From positions 1 through 32,909 of the forward strand of contig JAAZLJ010000071.1 in NCBI GenBank assembly GCA_012799365.1: a DNA stretch of 32,909 nucleotides, given 5' to 3'. Positions 1 through 7,659 of this stretch are shown piece by piece. The translations under genes were made by a program, and so were the position numbers. This DNA comes from Syntrophomonadaceae bacterium. Lineage in GTDB: Bacteria; Bacillota; Syntrophomonadia; Syntrophomonadales; Syntrophothermaceae. Each line of letters starts with the position of its first letter. Position 1 is the stretch's first letter. The notes beneath the pieces were generated by a model. That model did no database searches. It saw only the letters and a list, made by a program, of their open reading frames with translations, and had not been told where the DNA came from.

Positions 1-297
1 TGCTTGTGGGATGAGAACGGCCAAACCGCCCGCCAATTGGCAGACCGGTTATATGTTGACGGCTCTACCATGACCGGTCTTTTGGATCGCATGGAAAGAA
101 AAGGACTGGTAGAAAGACACCATAACTCCAAAGATCGCCGGGCCTTAAAAGTGGTACTCACCAATAAAGGACGCGAACTGGAAGAACCGCTCAACCAGAT
201 TATCGAGGATACCAACCGTAAAGCTCTACAAACACTTGACGATTCAGAAGTCAATACCCTGAGGAAATTGCTGCATAATCTGGAACCGCGTCGATAA
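1..297 (+). CDS. MarR-family transcriptional regulator, C-terminal part (5' end outside window)
   Basis: The frame is open from base 1, so the gene starts upstream; about 98 residues are visible. They contain the C-terminal half of a winged helix-turn-helix. The helix-turn-helix reads TARQLADRLYVDGSTMTGLL, followed by RMERKGLVER (recognition helix) and the wing DRRALKVVLTNKGREL, whose D-x-R and LT-x-x-G pattern is typical of MarR proteins. A C-terminal helix follows that would form the dimer interface. MarR proteins are dimeric DNA-binding regulators, often responding to small aromatic or acyl ligands. The gene lies directly upstream of, and co-directional with, the acyl-CoA dehydrogenase/fix genes, but a separate promoter lies between them. 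Control of that cassette is therefore plausible but inferred; I saw no convincing operator palindrome. Confidence 0.85.
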   Translation, partial: CLWDENGQTARQLADRLYVDGSTMTGLLDRMERKGLVERHHNSKDRRALKVVLTNKGRELEEPLNQIIEDTNRKALQTLDDSEVNTLRKLLHNLEPRR

Positions 298-320
298 ATA
301 GTTGGTATGCAAATTAATGA

Positions 321-350
321 TTGACAAACTATCTTTCCTGATAATACAAT
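321..350 (+). promoter_or_regulatory. Sigma-A type promoter for the acyl-CoA dehydrogenase/fix genes
   Basis: A perfect -35 box TTGACA (321-326) is followed after 18 bases by TACAAT (345-350), five of six matches to the -10 consensus. It lies 83 bases upstream of the chosen acyl-CoA dehydrogenase start and just after the MarR gene, so the 5' leader would be about 75 nt. Confidence 0.6.
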
Positions 351-432
351 GCAGGTAAGATGAGAGTATGGTTAACTCGACATCAACGCCTGGATGGTGC
401 TGACCAGAACCAGTGAGAAAGGAGAGGTTATT

Positions 433-1572
433 GTGGATTTCAAATTGACGGAAGAACAGGAACTAGTAAGAGCGAATATTAGAGAATTTGTACAAGAGTA
501 CCTGGATCCCATTGCAGTCAAGATTGACGAAGAAAGCCTGTACCCCGCCGACGTAATCGCCAAACTGGCAGAAATGGGATGGATGGGCATGCCCTATCCC
601 GAGGAGTATGGTGGTGCTGGAACCGATTTTCTTACCTATACTATCGTAGTTGAGGAGATCTCCCGTTCTTGTGCCGCTACCGGTTTTACTTTTTCCTGCC
701 ACACCGCTTTGGGCTCTGGCCCCATCTACAATTTTGGCTCCGAAGAGCAGAAGCAAAAATACCTGACACCTCTGTGTAAAGGCGAAAAGATTGCCGCTTT
801 TGCCCTGACAGAACCTGGAGCAGGAACCGATGTCAATGCCGGAACCACGACAGCAGTGCTTGATGGTAATGAATATGTGTTAAACGGCACCAAGACCTTT
901 ATCTCCAACGGCCCGGTGGGCGATACCTTCGTGATATTTGCTAAAACAGACCCCGAAGCAGGCCCTAAAGGTATGAGCGCATTTATCGTTCCCAAGGATG
1001 CTCCCGGCTTCAAAGTGGGAGAAATCTTCTATAAAATGGGTATCCGCGCTTCGCAAACCTCTGAAATAATCCTCCGGGATTGCCGCATACCGAAAGAAAA
1101 CCTGTTGGGTAAAGAGGGCGATGGGTTCCGTATTGCCATGTCTACCCTCGATAATGGAAGAATAGGCGTAGCCGCTCAGGCGGTGGGCATTATTCAGGCC
1201 GCTCTGGACGAATCCATCAAGTACTCTAAGGAAAGAATCCAGTTCAACCGACCTATTTCTCGCCAGCAGGCCATCCAATGGATGATCGCCGATATGGGAA
1301 CCGAGCTGCAGGCAGCTAGATTTCTTACCTACCATGCCGCCTGGCTGAAAGATCAGGGGGAACGTTATTCCCAGCAAGCCTCTATGGCCAAACTGTTCGC
1401 CGCCGAGGCTGCATCTCGCCATACTTCTAAAGCCGTGCAGATTCACGGTGGTTACGGATATATAAAAGGCTTCAAAGTGGAACGCTTGATGCGCGATGCC
1501 AAGATAACCGAGATCTACGAAGGCACCTCGGAAGCACAGCGTATGGTAATAGCGGGAAGCCTGCTCCGCTAA
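433..1572 (+). CDS. Acyl-CoA dehydrogenase (short-chain type, FAD-dependent)
   Basis: This 379-residue flavoenzyme normally interconverts a saturated acyl-CoA and its 2,3-enoyl-CoA, passing electrons to an electron-transferring flavoprotein. Both family signatures are present: AFALTEPGAGTDV (about residues 122-134) in the FAD/substrate region, and IYEGTSEAQR near the C terminus, where Glu363 aligns with the catalytic base of short- and medium-chain dehydrogenases. The length matches butyryl-CoA dehydrogenases. I chose the GTG at 433 because AAAGGAGAGG lies five bases upstream; an in-frame ATG at 394 has no good ribosome-binding site and would add an unconserved leader. The following genes encode a FixABCX complex, its likely redox partner. 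Chain length and direction (oxidation, or reduction as for CaiA) cannot be read from the sequence. Confidence 0.93.
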   Translation: MDFKLTEEQELVRANIREFVQEYLDPIAVKIDEESLYPADVIAKLAEMGWMGMPYPEEYGGAGTDFLTYTIVVEEISRSCAATGFTFSCHTALGSGPIYNFGSEEQKQKYLTPLCKGEKIAAFALTEPGAGTDVNAGTTTAVLDGNEYVLNGTKTFISNGPVGDTFVIFAKTDPEAGPKGMSAFIVPKDAPGFKVGEIFYKMGIRASQTSEIILRDCRIPKENLLGKEGDGFRIAMSTLDNGRIGVAAQAVGIIQAALDESIKYSKERIQFNRPISRQQAIQWMIADMGTELQAARFLTYHAAWLKDQGERYSQQASMAKLFAAEAASRHTSKAVQIHGGYGYIKGFKVERLMRDAKITEIYEGTSEAQRMVIAGSLLR

Positions 1573-1585
1573 GAATTTCAGTATC

Positions 1586-1680
1586 GCCTTTGATGTGAAC
1601 TGCCAACCAGAAGGAATGGCCAGCAGGTCTGCTAAGACCCGACATACGGGTTAACTGCAGTTTCACATCAAAGGCATTTT
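1586..1680 (+). promoter_or_regulatory. Structured inverted repeat between the dehydrogenase and fixA; possible terminator or attenuator
   Basis: Two long arms, 1586-1603 (GCCTTTGATGTGAACTGC) and 1657-1675, are complementary except for one extra base. The right arm is followed by ATTTTTAT. Inside are short potential hairpins: GCCA/TGGC (1602-1605/1617-1620), GGTCT-GCTA-AGACC (1626-1639) and CCCG-ACATA-CGGG (1638-1650). The outer stem plus the U-rich tail could act as an intrinsic terminator that separates or tunes expression of fixABCX relative to the dehydrogenase. The multi-branched interior is more than a simple terminator needs. It matches no riboswitch class I recognise. Confidence 0.55.
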
Positions 1681-1707
1681 TATCAGTAACAAAGGGGTGA
1701 CAAAATC

Positions 1708-2472
1708 GTGCCCAAGATTATAACCTGCTTTAAATGGGTTATTGACCAGGCCGACATCAAATCAGAACCTGGCTCCAATCGTCTGATACTGGATCGGGTT
1801 GACTATAAGATCAGTGACTACGACCGTAACGCCATAGAAGAAGCCGTACGCCTGCAAGAAGTATATGGGGGCAGTGTGGCAGCATTAACCATCGGAACTC
1901 CGGCCGCCAGAAAGAGCCTTAAAGATGCCCTGGCCCGCGGGCCGGAGCAAGCATATTTCGTCCACGATGCCTCTTTTAATGATCTGGAACCTGCACAGAC
2001 TGCTTCCCTGCTGGCCCGGGCCCTTGACTCCCAGATTGATTACGACCTCATTATCTGCGGCGAAGGTTCTGGCGACTTATATGCTCAACAGGTGGGACCA
2101 CGCCTGGCTGAGAACCTGAATCTACCGTGCATCACCCAGGCCAGAAAATTAACCATCCAGGAAAACCAGGTTATTGCTGAACGTAAAGTAGAAGAGGGTA
2201 TCGAAGTGGTAGCCGCTCCTATGCCCTGCCTGGTTACCGTTCTACCCGAAATCAACACTCCCAGAATTCCTGGTCTCAAGGATACCCTGGCCGCCTCAAA
2301 AAAACCGGTAACCGAGATCTCCCTTCAGGATCTGGGCCAATACTACGAGCCCTGCCTGAAAACCATCGACCTCCAGGCCACCACTATGGAGCGAAAATGT
2401 GAAAAGTTCGACCCTGCGGATGGTCTCAATAAACTGGCCCAGGCGCTTGTAAAAGCGGCCGCTATAAGTTAA
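1708..2472 (+). CDS. fixA: Electron transfer flavoprotein beta-type subunit FixA
   Basis: This 254-residue protein is the EtfB/FixA subunit that pairs with FixB to bind FAD (and nucleotide) and carry electrons. The start MPKIITCFKWV, the segment KISDYDRNAIEEAVRLQE and EGSGDLYAQQVGPRLAENLN follow E. coli-type FixA more closely than ordinary EtfB; INTPRIPGLKDTLAASKKP is the usual C-terminal EtfB region. The start is GTG at 1708, seven bases after AAAGGGGTGA. It is the first gene of fixABCX, with fixB following after 14 bases. FixA proteins serve NADH- or acyl-CoA-linked electron bifurcation or crotonobetaine reduction; which of these applies here is inference. Confidence 0.93.
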   Translation: MPKIITCFKWVIDQADIKSEPGSNRLILDRVDYKISDYDRNAIEEAVRLQEVYGGSVAALTIGTPAARKSLKDALARGPEQAYFVHDASFNDLEPAQTASLLARALDSQIDYDLIICGEGSGDLYAQQVGPRLAENLNLPCITQARKLTIQENQVIAERKVEEGIEVVAAPMPCLVTVLPEINTPRIPGLKDTLAASKKPVTEISLQDLGQYYEPCLKTIDLQATTMERKCEKFDPADGLNKLAQALVKAAAIS

Positions 2473-2486
2473 GGAGGTGGATAATA

Positions 2487-3446
2487 ATGGCAGGAGTTTG
2501 GATCCTGGGAGAAAATCATGAACAAACCCTGGAACTATTGAATGGGGGGCGAAAGCTAGCTGACCAGTTAGACACTAAACTGGTGGCCCTGTTCCGGGGT
2601 GTTCAGGAACTGGCCCCCGAATATATTGATTATGGGGCTGACGAAGTACTGGTGTTACCCCCCATCGCTCCGGAACAACCATTCAGCAGCTATGTACCAA
2701 TTATAGTTGAAGAAGCCCGGCAGGAAGACCCTGATATTTTTCTGGTAGCAGCCACAACTCGGGGTAAAGAAATCGCCGCCCGGATAGCTGCTCGTTTGAA
2801 CACCGGTCTGGGAAGCGAATGCACCGGGCTGATCTTGGACCCGGACAGCGGAAAACTGCATATGAAACGTATGATGTTTGGAGGAGCAGCGGTACAAAAA
2901 GTAGTCTGCACCACCCGTCCTCAGATGGCCACCATACCTTTACACACTTTTGAACCGACTGCGCGGTTAGAAGGTAGAACGGGTCAGGTACGTGAACTGG
3001 CTGCACCCCCGGCCTCAGCCGTTAGTATAATTGAACGCAAGCCCAGGGAAAAAGAGTCCAGTAACATCACCGAAGCGAGAGTACTGGTCTGTGTGGGGCG
3101 GGGCCTGCAGAAAGAAGCCGACCTGGAACTGGCACGAGAGCTGGCCGAGGCACTGGGAGGCGAAATAGCCTGTACTCGACCCATCGCTGAAGAGCTGCAC
3201 TGGCTGCCAGAAGAAAGTTATATCGGACTCTCCGGCCAGCACGTTAAGCCCGATCTGTACATTGGTATAGGAATTTCAGGACAAATCCAACATACGGTCG
3301 GTATCCGTGATGCAAAAGTTATCTGTGCAGTAAACCGTGATGAAAAGGCAGCTATTTTCCAGATCTCAGACTACGGTATCACCGGGGATCTGTATGAGGT
3401 TATACCTCGACTCACGGCGGAATTGAAAAAGGTATTACAAAAATAA
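2487..3446 (+). CDS. fixB: Electron transfer flavoprotein alpha-type subunit FixB
   Basis: This 319-residue protein is the FAD-binding alpha subunit that forms a heterodimer with FixA. The N-terminal domain (about 1-180) begins MAGVWILGENHEQTLELLNG, as in FixB. The C-terminal FAD domain is well conserved: VCVGRGL, CTRPIAEELHWLPEESYIG, then PDLYIGIGISGQIQHTVG and ISDYGITGD, which match the ETF-alpha signature. An AAGGAGGTGG ribosome-binding site overlaps the fixA stop codon, indicating coupled expression. The ferredoxin insertion seen in some EtfA proteins is absent. Confidence 0.94.
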   Translation: MAGVWILGENHEQTLELLNGGRKLADQLDTKLVALFRGVQELAPEYIDYGADEVLVLPPIAPEQPFSSYVPIIVEEARQEDPDIFLVAATTRGKEIAARIAARLNTGLGSECTGLILDPDSGKLHMKRMMFGGAAVQKVVCTTRPQMATIPLHTFEPTARLEGRTGQVRELAAPPASAVSIIERKPREKESSNITEARVLVCVGRGLQKEADLELARELAEALGGEIACTRPIAEELHWLPEESYIGLSGQHVKPDLYIGIGISGQIQHTVGIRDAKVICAVNRDEKAAIFQISDYGITGDLYEVIPRLTAELKKVLQK

Positions 3447-3460
3447 GGTGTGATACAATC

Positions 3461-4756
3461 ATGGCCGAAGATAAATTTACAGCGATTGTGGTAGGAGCGG
3501 GCCCGGCCGGAAGTACCGCCGCCTACCTGTTGGCCCGGGAAGGTCTGGATGTTCTTCTCATCGAAAAAGGAGACACCCCCGGAAGTAAGAACATGTTTGG
3601 CGGCAGGATGTACAGTTATGCCTTGAATCGAATTATGCCTGACTTCTGGGAAGAAGCACCGTTAGAACGACCGGTAGCACGTGAAATCATAACCTTAATG
3701 GATGATGAAAAAAGTGTATCCGTTACCTACCGGGATGAAAACTGGCTGCACCCACCATACCACTCCTGGGTTCTACTGCGAGCGGATTTTGACGCCTGGT
3801 TGGCTTCCAAAGCCGAAGAAGCCGGGGCGCTTCTGGCCTGCAACATCCTGGTCGACGATGTTGTGTGGGACGGTGATCGTATAGTAGGAATACAGGCGGG
3901 AGATGATCAGCTTCTGGCTGACGTGGTCATCTGTGCCGATGGCGCCAATTCCTTACTCACGGAAAAGGCCGGGTTACGTAATCGACTGCTTCCCCACCAG
4001 GTAGCCACCGGGTTCAAGCAGGTTATAGAACTCCCGCCTGAGACCATCAATCAACGTTTCCAATTGAATGGCAGCGAAGGCGTGGCCCAATTATTTGCCG
4101 GCAGCTGTACCAGAGGGATGCAGGGAGGAGGTTTTCTCTATACCAACAAAAACAGTATCTCCCTGGGCCTGGTAATCAAATCTTCCGACCTGCAGCATAA
4201 CCAGTATTATCCGGCTGAACTTCTGGAAGACTTCAAGGCCCACCCTACTATAGCACCGCTCGTCGCCGACGGGCGAGAAGCAGAATATTCTGCTCATCTG
4301 GTACCGGAAGCCGGTCTGGAGATGGCTCCCCGACTGTTTGGTAGCGGCATTTTAGCAGCAGGAGATGCAGCGGGATTTGTTATCAACCTGGGCTATCTGG
4401 TAAGGGGTATGGATCTGGCTATAGCCTCAGGAGAAGCAGCCGCCCGCACCGTTATTCAGGCCAGGACCAACAACGATTTTTCTGCCGAGGGACTGAGTAT
4501 TTACCAGCAATTTCTGCAGGAAACTGCCGTCCTGACCGCCATGGAAACCTACCGTCAGGCACCCCGGTTTCTCGACAACCGACGCCTGTACGAAGTATAT
4601 CCTGCCCTGGCCACCGGCTTGCTGAGCAGGATGTTCACCGTAGACGAAACTTCCCCGGTACACCTGATGACCAAAGCTCTGAATGAATTAAAGAAAAATG
4701 AGATGGGTTTAACCCGTTTGATCGGTGATGCCTGGAAAGGGGGACGGTCACTATGA
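3461..4756 (+). CDS. fixC: FAD-dependent oxidoreductase FixC (ETF:quinone oxidoreductase-like)
   Basis: This 431-residue flavoprotein is related to ETF-ubiquinone oxidoreductase. It has an N-terminal Rossmann FAD motif VVGAGPAGSTAA (G12, G14, G17) followed by LLIEKG, the internal VVICADGANS stretch and a C-terminal GILAAGDAAGFVINLGYLVR FAD signature. Unlike mitochondrial ETF-QO it lacks the fused ferredoxin domain, which FixX supplies in trans. The complex probably passes electrons from FixAB to menaquinone at the membrane. The ribosome-binding site AAGGTGTGA lies seven bases before ATG. The stop overlaps the fixX start (ATGA), so the two are translationally coupled. Confidence 0.93.
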   Translation: MAEDKFTAIVVGAGPAGSTAAYLLAREGLDVLLIEKGDTPGSKNMFGGRMYSYALNRIMPDFWEEAPLERPVAREIITLMDDEKSVSVTYRDENWLHPPYHSWVLLRADFDAWLASKAEEAGALLACNILVDDVVWDGDRIVGIQAGDDQLLADVVICADGANSLLTEKAGLRNRLLPHQVATGFKQVIELPPETINQRFQLNGSEGVAQLFAGSCTRGMQGGGFLYTNKNSISLGLVIKSSDLQHNQYYPAELLEDFKAHPTIAPLVADGREAEYSAHLVPEAGLEMAPRLFGSGILAAGDAAGFVINLGYLVRGMDLAIASGEAAARTVIQARTNNDFSAEGLSIYQQFLQETAVLTAMETYRQAPRFLDNRRLYEVYPALATGLLSRMFTVDETSPVHLMTKALNELKKNEMGLTRLIGDAWKGGRSL

Positions 4757-5031
4757 AGCGTCTGACCGTAGAAGAAATGCTGGCCTTTAATAAATATGTG
4801 GTGGATGACGAAGCCAACCATATCACCCTCAACCGGGAGCTCTGCGCTGCTTGCCAGAACAAAGCTTGTGTCTACGTGTGTCCCGCCGGTCTCTATACCC
4901 TGAAGGATGGAGAAATTAATTTTGATGATGCGGGATGCCTGGAATGCGGAACCTGCCGGGTGATCTGCCCTCAAGCCATCAGCTGGCAGTATCCCCGGGG
5001 CAGCTTTGGAGTCATTTACCGATATGGATAG
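4753..5031 (+). CDS. fixX: Ferredoxin-like protein FixX
   Basis: This 92-residue iron-sulfur protein shows the FixX pattern. One cysteine set is C31-x2-C34-x4-C39-x3-C43-P. A second is the classical [4Fe-4S] set C62-x2-C65-x2-C68-x3-C72-P, within GCLECGTCRVICP. The C-terminal WQYPRGSFGVIYRYG is typical of the family. It is the Fe-S partner of FixC, equivalent to the C-terminal domain of ETF-QO. It is the last gene of the cassette and overlaps fixC by four bases; a strong palindrome lies nine bases beyond its stop. Confidence 0.94.
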   Translation: MKRLTVEEMLAFNKYVVDDEANHITLNRELCAACQNKACVYVCPAGLYTLKDGEINFDDAGCLECGTCRVICPQAISWQYPRGSFGVIYRYG

Positions 5032-5039
5032 GTATTTAA

Positions 5040-5061
5040 GACCGGGGCTTGAGCCCCGGTC
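5040..5061. terminator. Palindromic hairpin between convergent fixX and ribH
   Basis: GACCGGGGCT (5040-5049) and AGCCCCGGTC (5052-5061) form a perfect 10-bp inverted repeat around TG. It sits between the ends of two convergent operons, so it probably terminates both. The flanks are A/T-rich (AATAAATTA on one side, TTAAATA on the other strand) but neither has a long T-run, so efficiency is uncertain. Confidence 0.6.
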
Positions 5062-5098
5062 AATAAATTACGCCTTACTGAACTGAGTAGTGAAGCGA

Positions 5099-5563
5099 TC
5101 AGTCCAACTCTTTTAAAAGATTAGCCATTTCGATAGCAGTAAGGGCGGCATCAGCCCCTTTGTTACCAGCCTTGGTACCCGCCCGTTCAATGGCCTGTTC
5201 AATGGTATCAGCCGTGATGATCCCGTAAGCCACCGGCACCCCGGTCTGCAGCCCTACCTGAGCAACACCTTTGGTGACCTCGGATGCCACATATTCGAAA
5301 TGGGGAGTAGCCCCGCGGATAACCGCCCCCAGGCAGATAACCGCATCATATTTCTTCTGCGCCATCCTCTGAGCTGCTATCGGCAGCTCGAAGGCTCCTG
5401 GAACCCAGGCGATCTCGATATTGCGAGAGTCGGCCCCATGTCGGATGAGAACATCCATACACCCTGAGAGCAGTTTCTGAGTAATAAATTCGTTAAACCT
5501 CGATACCACCAACCCGAAACTCAGGTTTTCCGCAATCAATTTTCCTTCATAAACCCTGGTCAA
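5099..5563 (-). CDS. ribH: 6,7-dimethyl-8-ribityllumazine synthase
   Basis: This 154-residue enzyme condenses 5-amino-6-ribitylaminouracil with 3,4-dihydroxy-2-butanone 4-phosphate to give lumazine, the penultimate step of riboflavin synthesis. Conserved features are SRFNEFIT (21-28), WVPGAFELP, the [16 protein letters not shown] region with catalytic His88, and a C-terminal [16 protein letters not shown]. The start is taken as TTG at 5563, because AGGAGG lies seven bases upstream and this gives the usual 154-residue length; an open frame to 5632 exists but is unconserved. It is the last gene of ribD-ribE-ribBA-ribH, about 140 bases after ribBA with nothing recognisable between them. Confidence 0.95.
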   Translation of the reverse strand: MTRVYEGKLIAENLSFGLVVSRFNEFITQKLLSGCMDVLIRHGADSRNIEIAWVPGAFELPIAAQRMAQKKYDAVICLGAVIRGATPHFEYVASEVTKGVAQVGLQTGVPVAYGIITADTIEQAIERAGTKAGNKGADAALTAIEMANLLKELD

Positions 5564-5705
5564 AACACTACCTCCTACCCTAAAAATAGTCCACCCCAAC
5601 CCAATGCCGGGTCCCAATAACGGTACTGGCATCTCGGGTTAATCGTTATCAATACTATAAGGTATAACCTCATACTCTAATCAGTGTTTGAGCTATATTA
5701 TCCCG

Positions 5706-6911
5706 CTATATGGTAGCCAGCAGATGCCCCATTCTTTCTTTTTTGGTCTTCATATAGCGCTGGTTTTCCACCTTAACCTGTACCTCAATAGGAACTCGTT
5801 CTACCATGGACAGACCGTAACCTTCCAGCCCCCGGATCTTTTTGGGATTGTTAGTCATCAAGCGCATTTTCCTGACCCCCAGGTCGACCAGAATCTGTGC
5901 TCCAATACCGTAATCACGCAAATCCGCCGGGAAACCCAGGTCTTCGTTAGCCTCGACCGTATCTCTGCCCTCTTCTTGCAGCTTATAGGCTCGGATCTTG
6001 TTAACCAACCCGATCCCCCTGCCCTCCTGGCGCATGTACAGCAGTACTCCCTTACCCGCTTCCTCAATCATTTCCAGAGCTCGGCCCAGCTGCTCTCCGC
6101 AATCACAGCGCAAAGAACCAAATACATCCCCGGTAAGACATTCGGAGTGTACCCGAACCAAAATAGGTTCGTCTTTTTCCCATTCTCCTTTGACCAAAGC
6201 CAGATGTCCTTTACCGTCCAACAATGAACGGTAAGCCACCCCGGCGAACTTCCCAAAACGAGTAGGAAGTTGAATCGACTCCACTTTTTCCACCAGAACC
6301 TCAGTTCGACGCCGGTATTGGATCAGATCAGCGACTGTGATTATCTTCAGATCGTGTTCATGAGCAAACTCCATCAGCTCCGGAACCCGGGCCATAGCAC
6401 CATCATCATTCATTATTTCACAGCATACCCCGGCCGGGTAAAGACCCGCCAATAATGCCAGATCCACCGTGGCCTCGGTATGTCCAGCCCGTCTCAGTAC
6501 ACCACCTTCCTGGTATCGCAAAGGAAAAACATGCCCCGGACGGCGAAAGTCCGAAGGTTCCACGGTAGGAGAGAGCAGTGCCAGAATAGTTTCGGCCCGT
6601 TCAAAGGCAGAGATACCAGTTCGAGTGGTTTTGTAGTCTACCGAAACGGTAAAAGCGGTTTCATGATTATCCGTATTATCAGTAACCATTTGTCTAATAT
6701 CCAGCTCGTCCAGGCGCTCTCCTTTCATAGGAGTGCAGATAAGCCCTTTGCCATAAGTGGCCATAAAGTTGACCGCCTCCGGGGTGACCTTATCCGCCGC
6801 CATTACCAGATCACCTTCATTTTCACGGTCCTCATCATCAACTACGATGAGCATCTTCCCCGCTTTGATATCCTCAATGGCTTCCTCGATGGTGTTAAAC
6901 ACCTTGGTCAT
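5706..6911 (-). CDS. ribBA: Bifunctional DHBP synthase / GTP cyclohydrolase II
   Basis: A 401-residue fusion. Residues 1 to about 200 are 3,4-dihydroxy-2-butanone 4-phosphate synthase, acting on ribulose 5-phosphate, with the acidic loop [10 protein letters not shown] (25-34), RPGH (124-127) and [10 protein letters not shown]. Residues about 205-401 are GTP cyclohydrolase II, with [20 protein letters not shown] carrying zinc ligands Cys258, Cys269 and Cys271, then RQEGRGIGL. The two halves supply both precursors of lumazine. The gene begins eight bases after the ribE stop. AAAGGAGGAG abuts the ATG unusually closely, but the conserved N terminus [16 protein letters not shown] supports this start or the GTG three codons later. 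Confidence 0.96.
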   Translation of the reverse strand: MTKVFNTIEEAIEDIKAGKMLIVVDDEDRENEGDLVMAADKVTPEAVNFMATYGKGLICTPMKGERLDELDIRQMVTDNTDNHETAFTVSVDYKTTRTGISAFERAETILALLSPTVEPSDFRRPGHVFPLRYQEGGVLRRAGHTEATVDLALLAGLYPAGVCCEIMNDDGAMARVPELMEFAHEHDLKIITVADLIQYRRRTEVLVEKVESIQLPTRFGKFAGVAYRSLLDGKGHLALVKGEWEKDEPILVRVHSECLTGDVFGSLRCDCGEQLGRALEMIEEAGKGVLLYMRQEGRGIGLVNKIRAYKLQEEGRDTVEANEDLGFPADLRDYGIGAQILVDLGVRKMRLMTNNPKKIRGLEGYGLSMVERVPIEVQVKVENQRYMKTKKERMGHLLATI

Positions 6912-6919
6912 CTCCTCCT

Positions 6920-7573
6920 TTATATTACATAACCATGCTCACGCAGGAAATCCCAACCCAATGTCTGGCCGTCGTTGGTCTGGTTATCAGCCTTCATTAA
7001 CCTTTCCACGTACTTGCCAATTACATCAGCCTCCAGGTTCACATAATCCCCAGGACGTTTAAAACCTAATGTGGTTAATTTTGCCGTATGGGGGATAAGA
7101 GAAACGATTATACCATCAGACAGTACATCCACAATAGTAAGGCTGATACCATCGATAGCTATGGAACCCTTGGGCAGAACGTAACGCATAACCTCATCCG
7201 GAGCTTTGATCCGGGTCACTACCGCAATGTCTACCCTGGTCTGCTCGACCACCTGACCCACACCGTCTACATGTCCCAGCATCAGGTGTCCCCCCAGCCG
7301 ATCCTGTAACCGCAGGGCCCGTTCGAGATTCACCTTTTGCCCGGCCCGAAGATAGCGTAAGGTGGTCTTGTCCATGGTTTCCGGCATCACATCAGCCGTA
7401 AACTGTTCAGAGCTAAACTCGACGACCGTGAGACATACCCCATCTACTGCAATGCTGTCTCCTAATTTCACATCTTCCAATACCCTGGTGGCTTCTATAG
7501 CCAGGCGAATGGACTGACTACCCCGCCTTACCGCTTTAACTACACCTAGTTCCTCGACAATTCCGGTAAATAT
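6920..7573 (-). CDS. ribE: Riboflavin synthase alpha subunit (apparent AUA start)
   Basis: A 217-residue enzyme that dismutates two lumazines to riboflavin. It has the duplicated lumazine-binding domain: the first copy covers about residues 1-97 ([17 protein letters not shown]) and the second about 98-190 ([20 protein letters not shown]). The conserved N terminus is normally MFTGIVEE; here the codons read ATA TTT ACC GGA ATT GTC, with an in-frame TGA three codons upstream and GAGGTG seven bases before the ATA. No ATG, GTG or TTG lies upstream in frame. The first conventional candidate is a TTG at 7480, which would delete 31 conserved residues. I therefore annotate an AUA start, with a sequencing or assembly error as the alternative. 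The gene lies between ribD and ribBA. Confidence 0.85.
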   Translation of the reverse strand: MFTGIVEELGVVKAVRRGSQSIRLAIEATRVLEDVKLGDSIAVDGVCLTVVEFSSEQFTADVMPETMDKTTLRYLRAGQKVNLERALRLQDRLGGHLMLGHVDGVGQVVEQTRVDIAVVTRIKAPDEVMRYVLPKGSIAIDGISLTIVDVLSDGIIVSLIPHTAKLTTLGFKRPGDYVNLEADVIGKYVERLMKADNQTNDGQTLGWDFLREHGYVI

Positions 7574-7603
7574 CTGGCTTCACCTCTTTTCGCTGCTACA
7601 AAA

Positions 7604-7659
7604 ATAGACGCAGATTAACGCTGATATTTATGATAATGCTGAAAATAAAAACTAACTCA
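7604..7659 (+). repeat. Dispersed intergenic repeat, short copy E (overlaps ribD 3' end)
   Basis: GACGCAGATTAACGCTGAT followed by ATGCTGAAAATAAAAACTAA matches the first half of the repeat family described at 8807, 10799, 14660 and 32719. The copy lies between ribE and ribD. Its CTAACTC end contains, on the minus strand, the TAG stop of ribD. The GTGTGGTAACCC block is missing apart from a possible ATAACCGG remnant that lies within ribD. Confidence 0.65.

Noticed and set aside
880-1446. 188-codon open frame antisense to the acyl-CoA dehydrogenase
   Set aside because: A shadow of a strongly conserved gene, with no start signal or family features.
5040-5061. Palindrome as a regulator operator
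   Set aside because: It lies between the ends of two convergent operons and is G/C-rich with almost no loop, which fits a shared terminator better.
5688-6227. 179-codon plus-strand open frame opposite ribBA
   Set aside because: No ribosome-binding site or protein motif, and ribBA on the other strand is certain.
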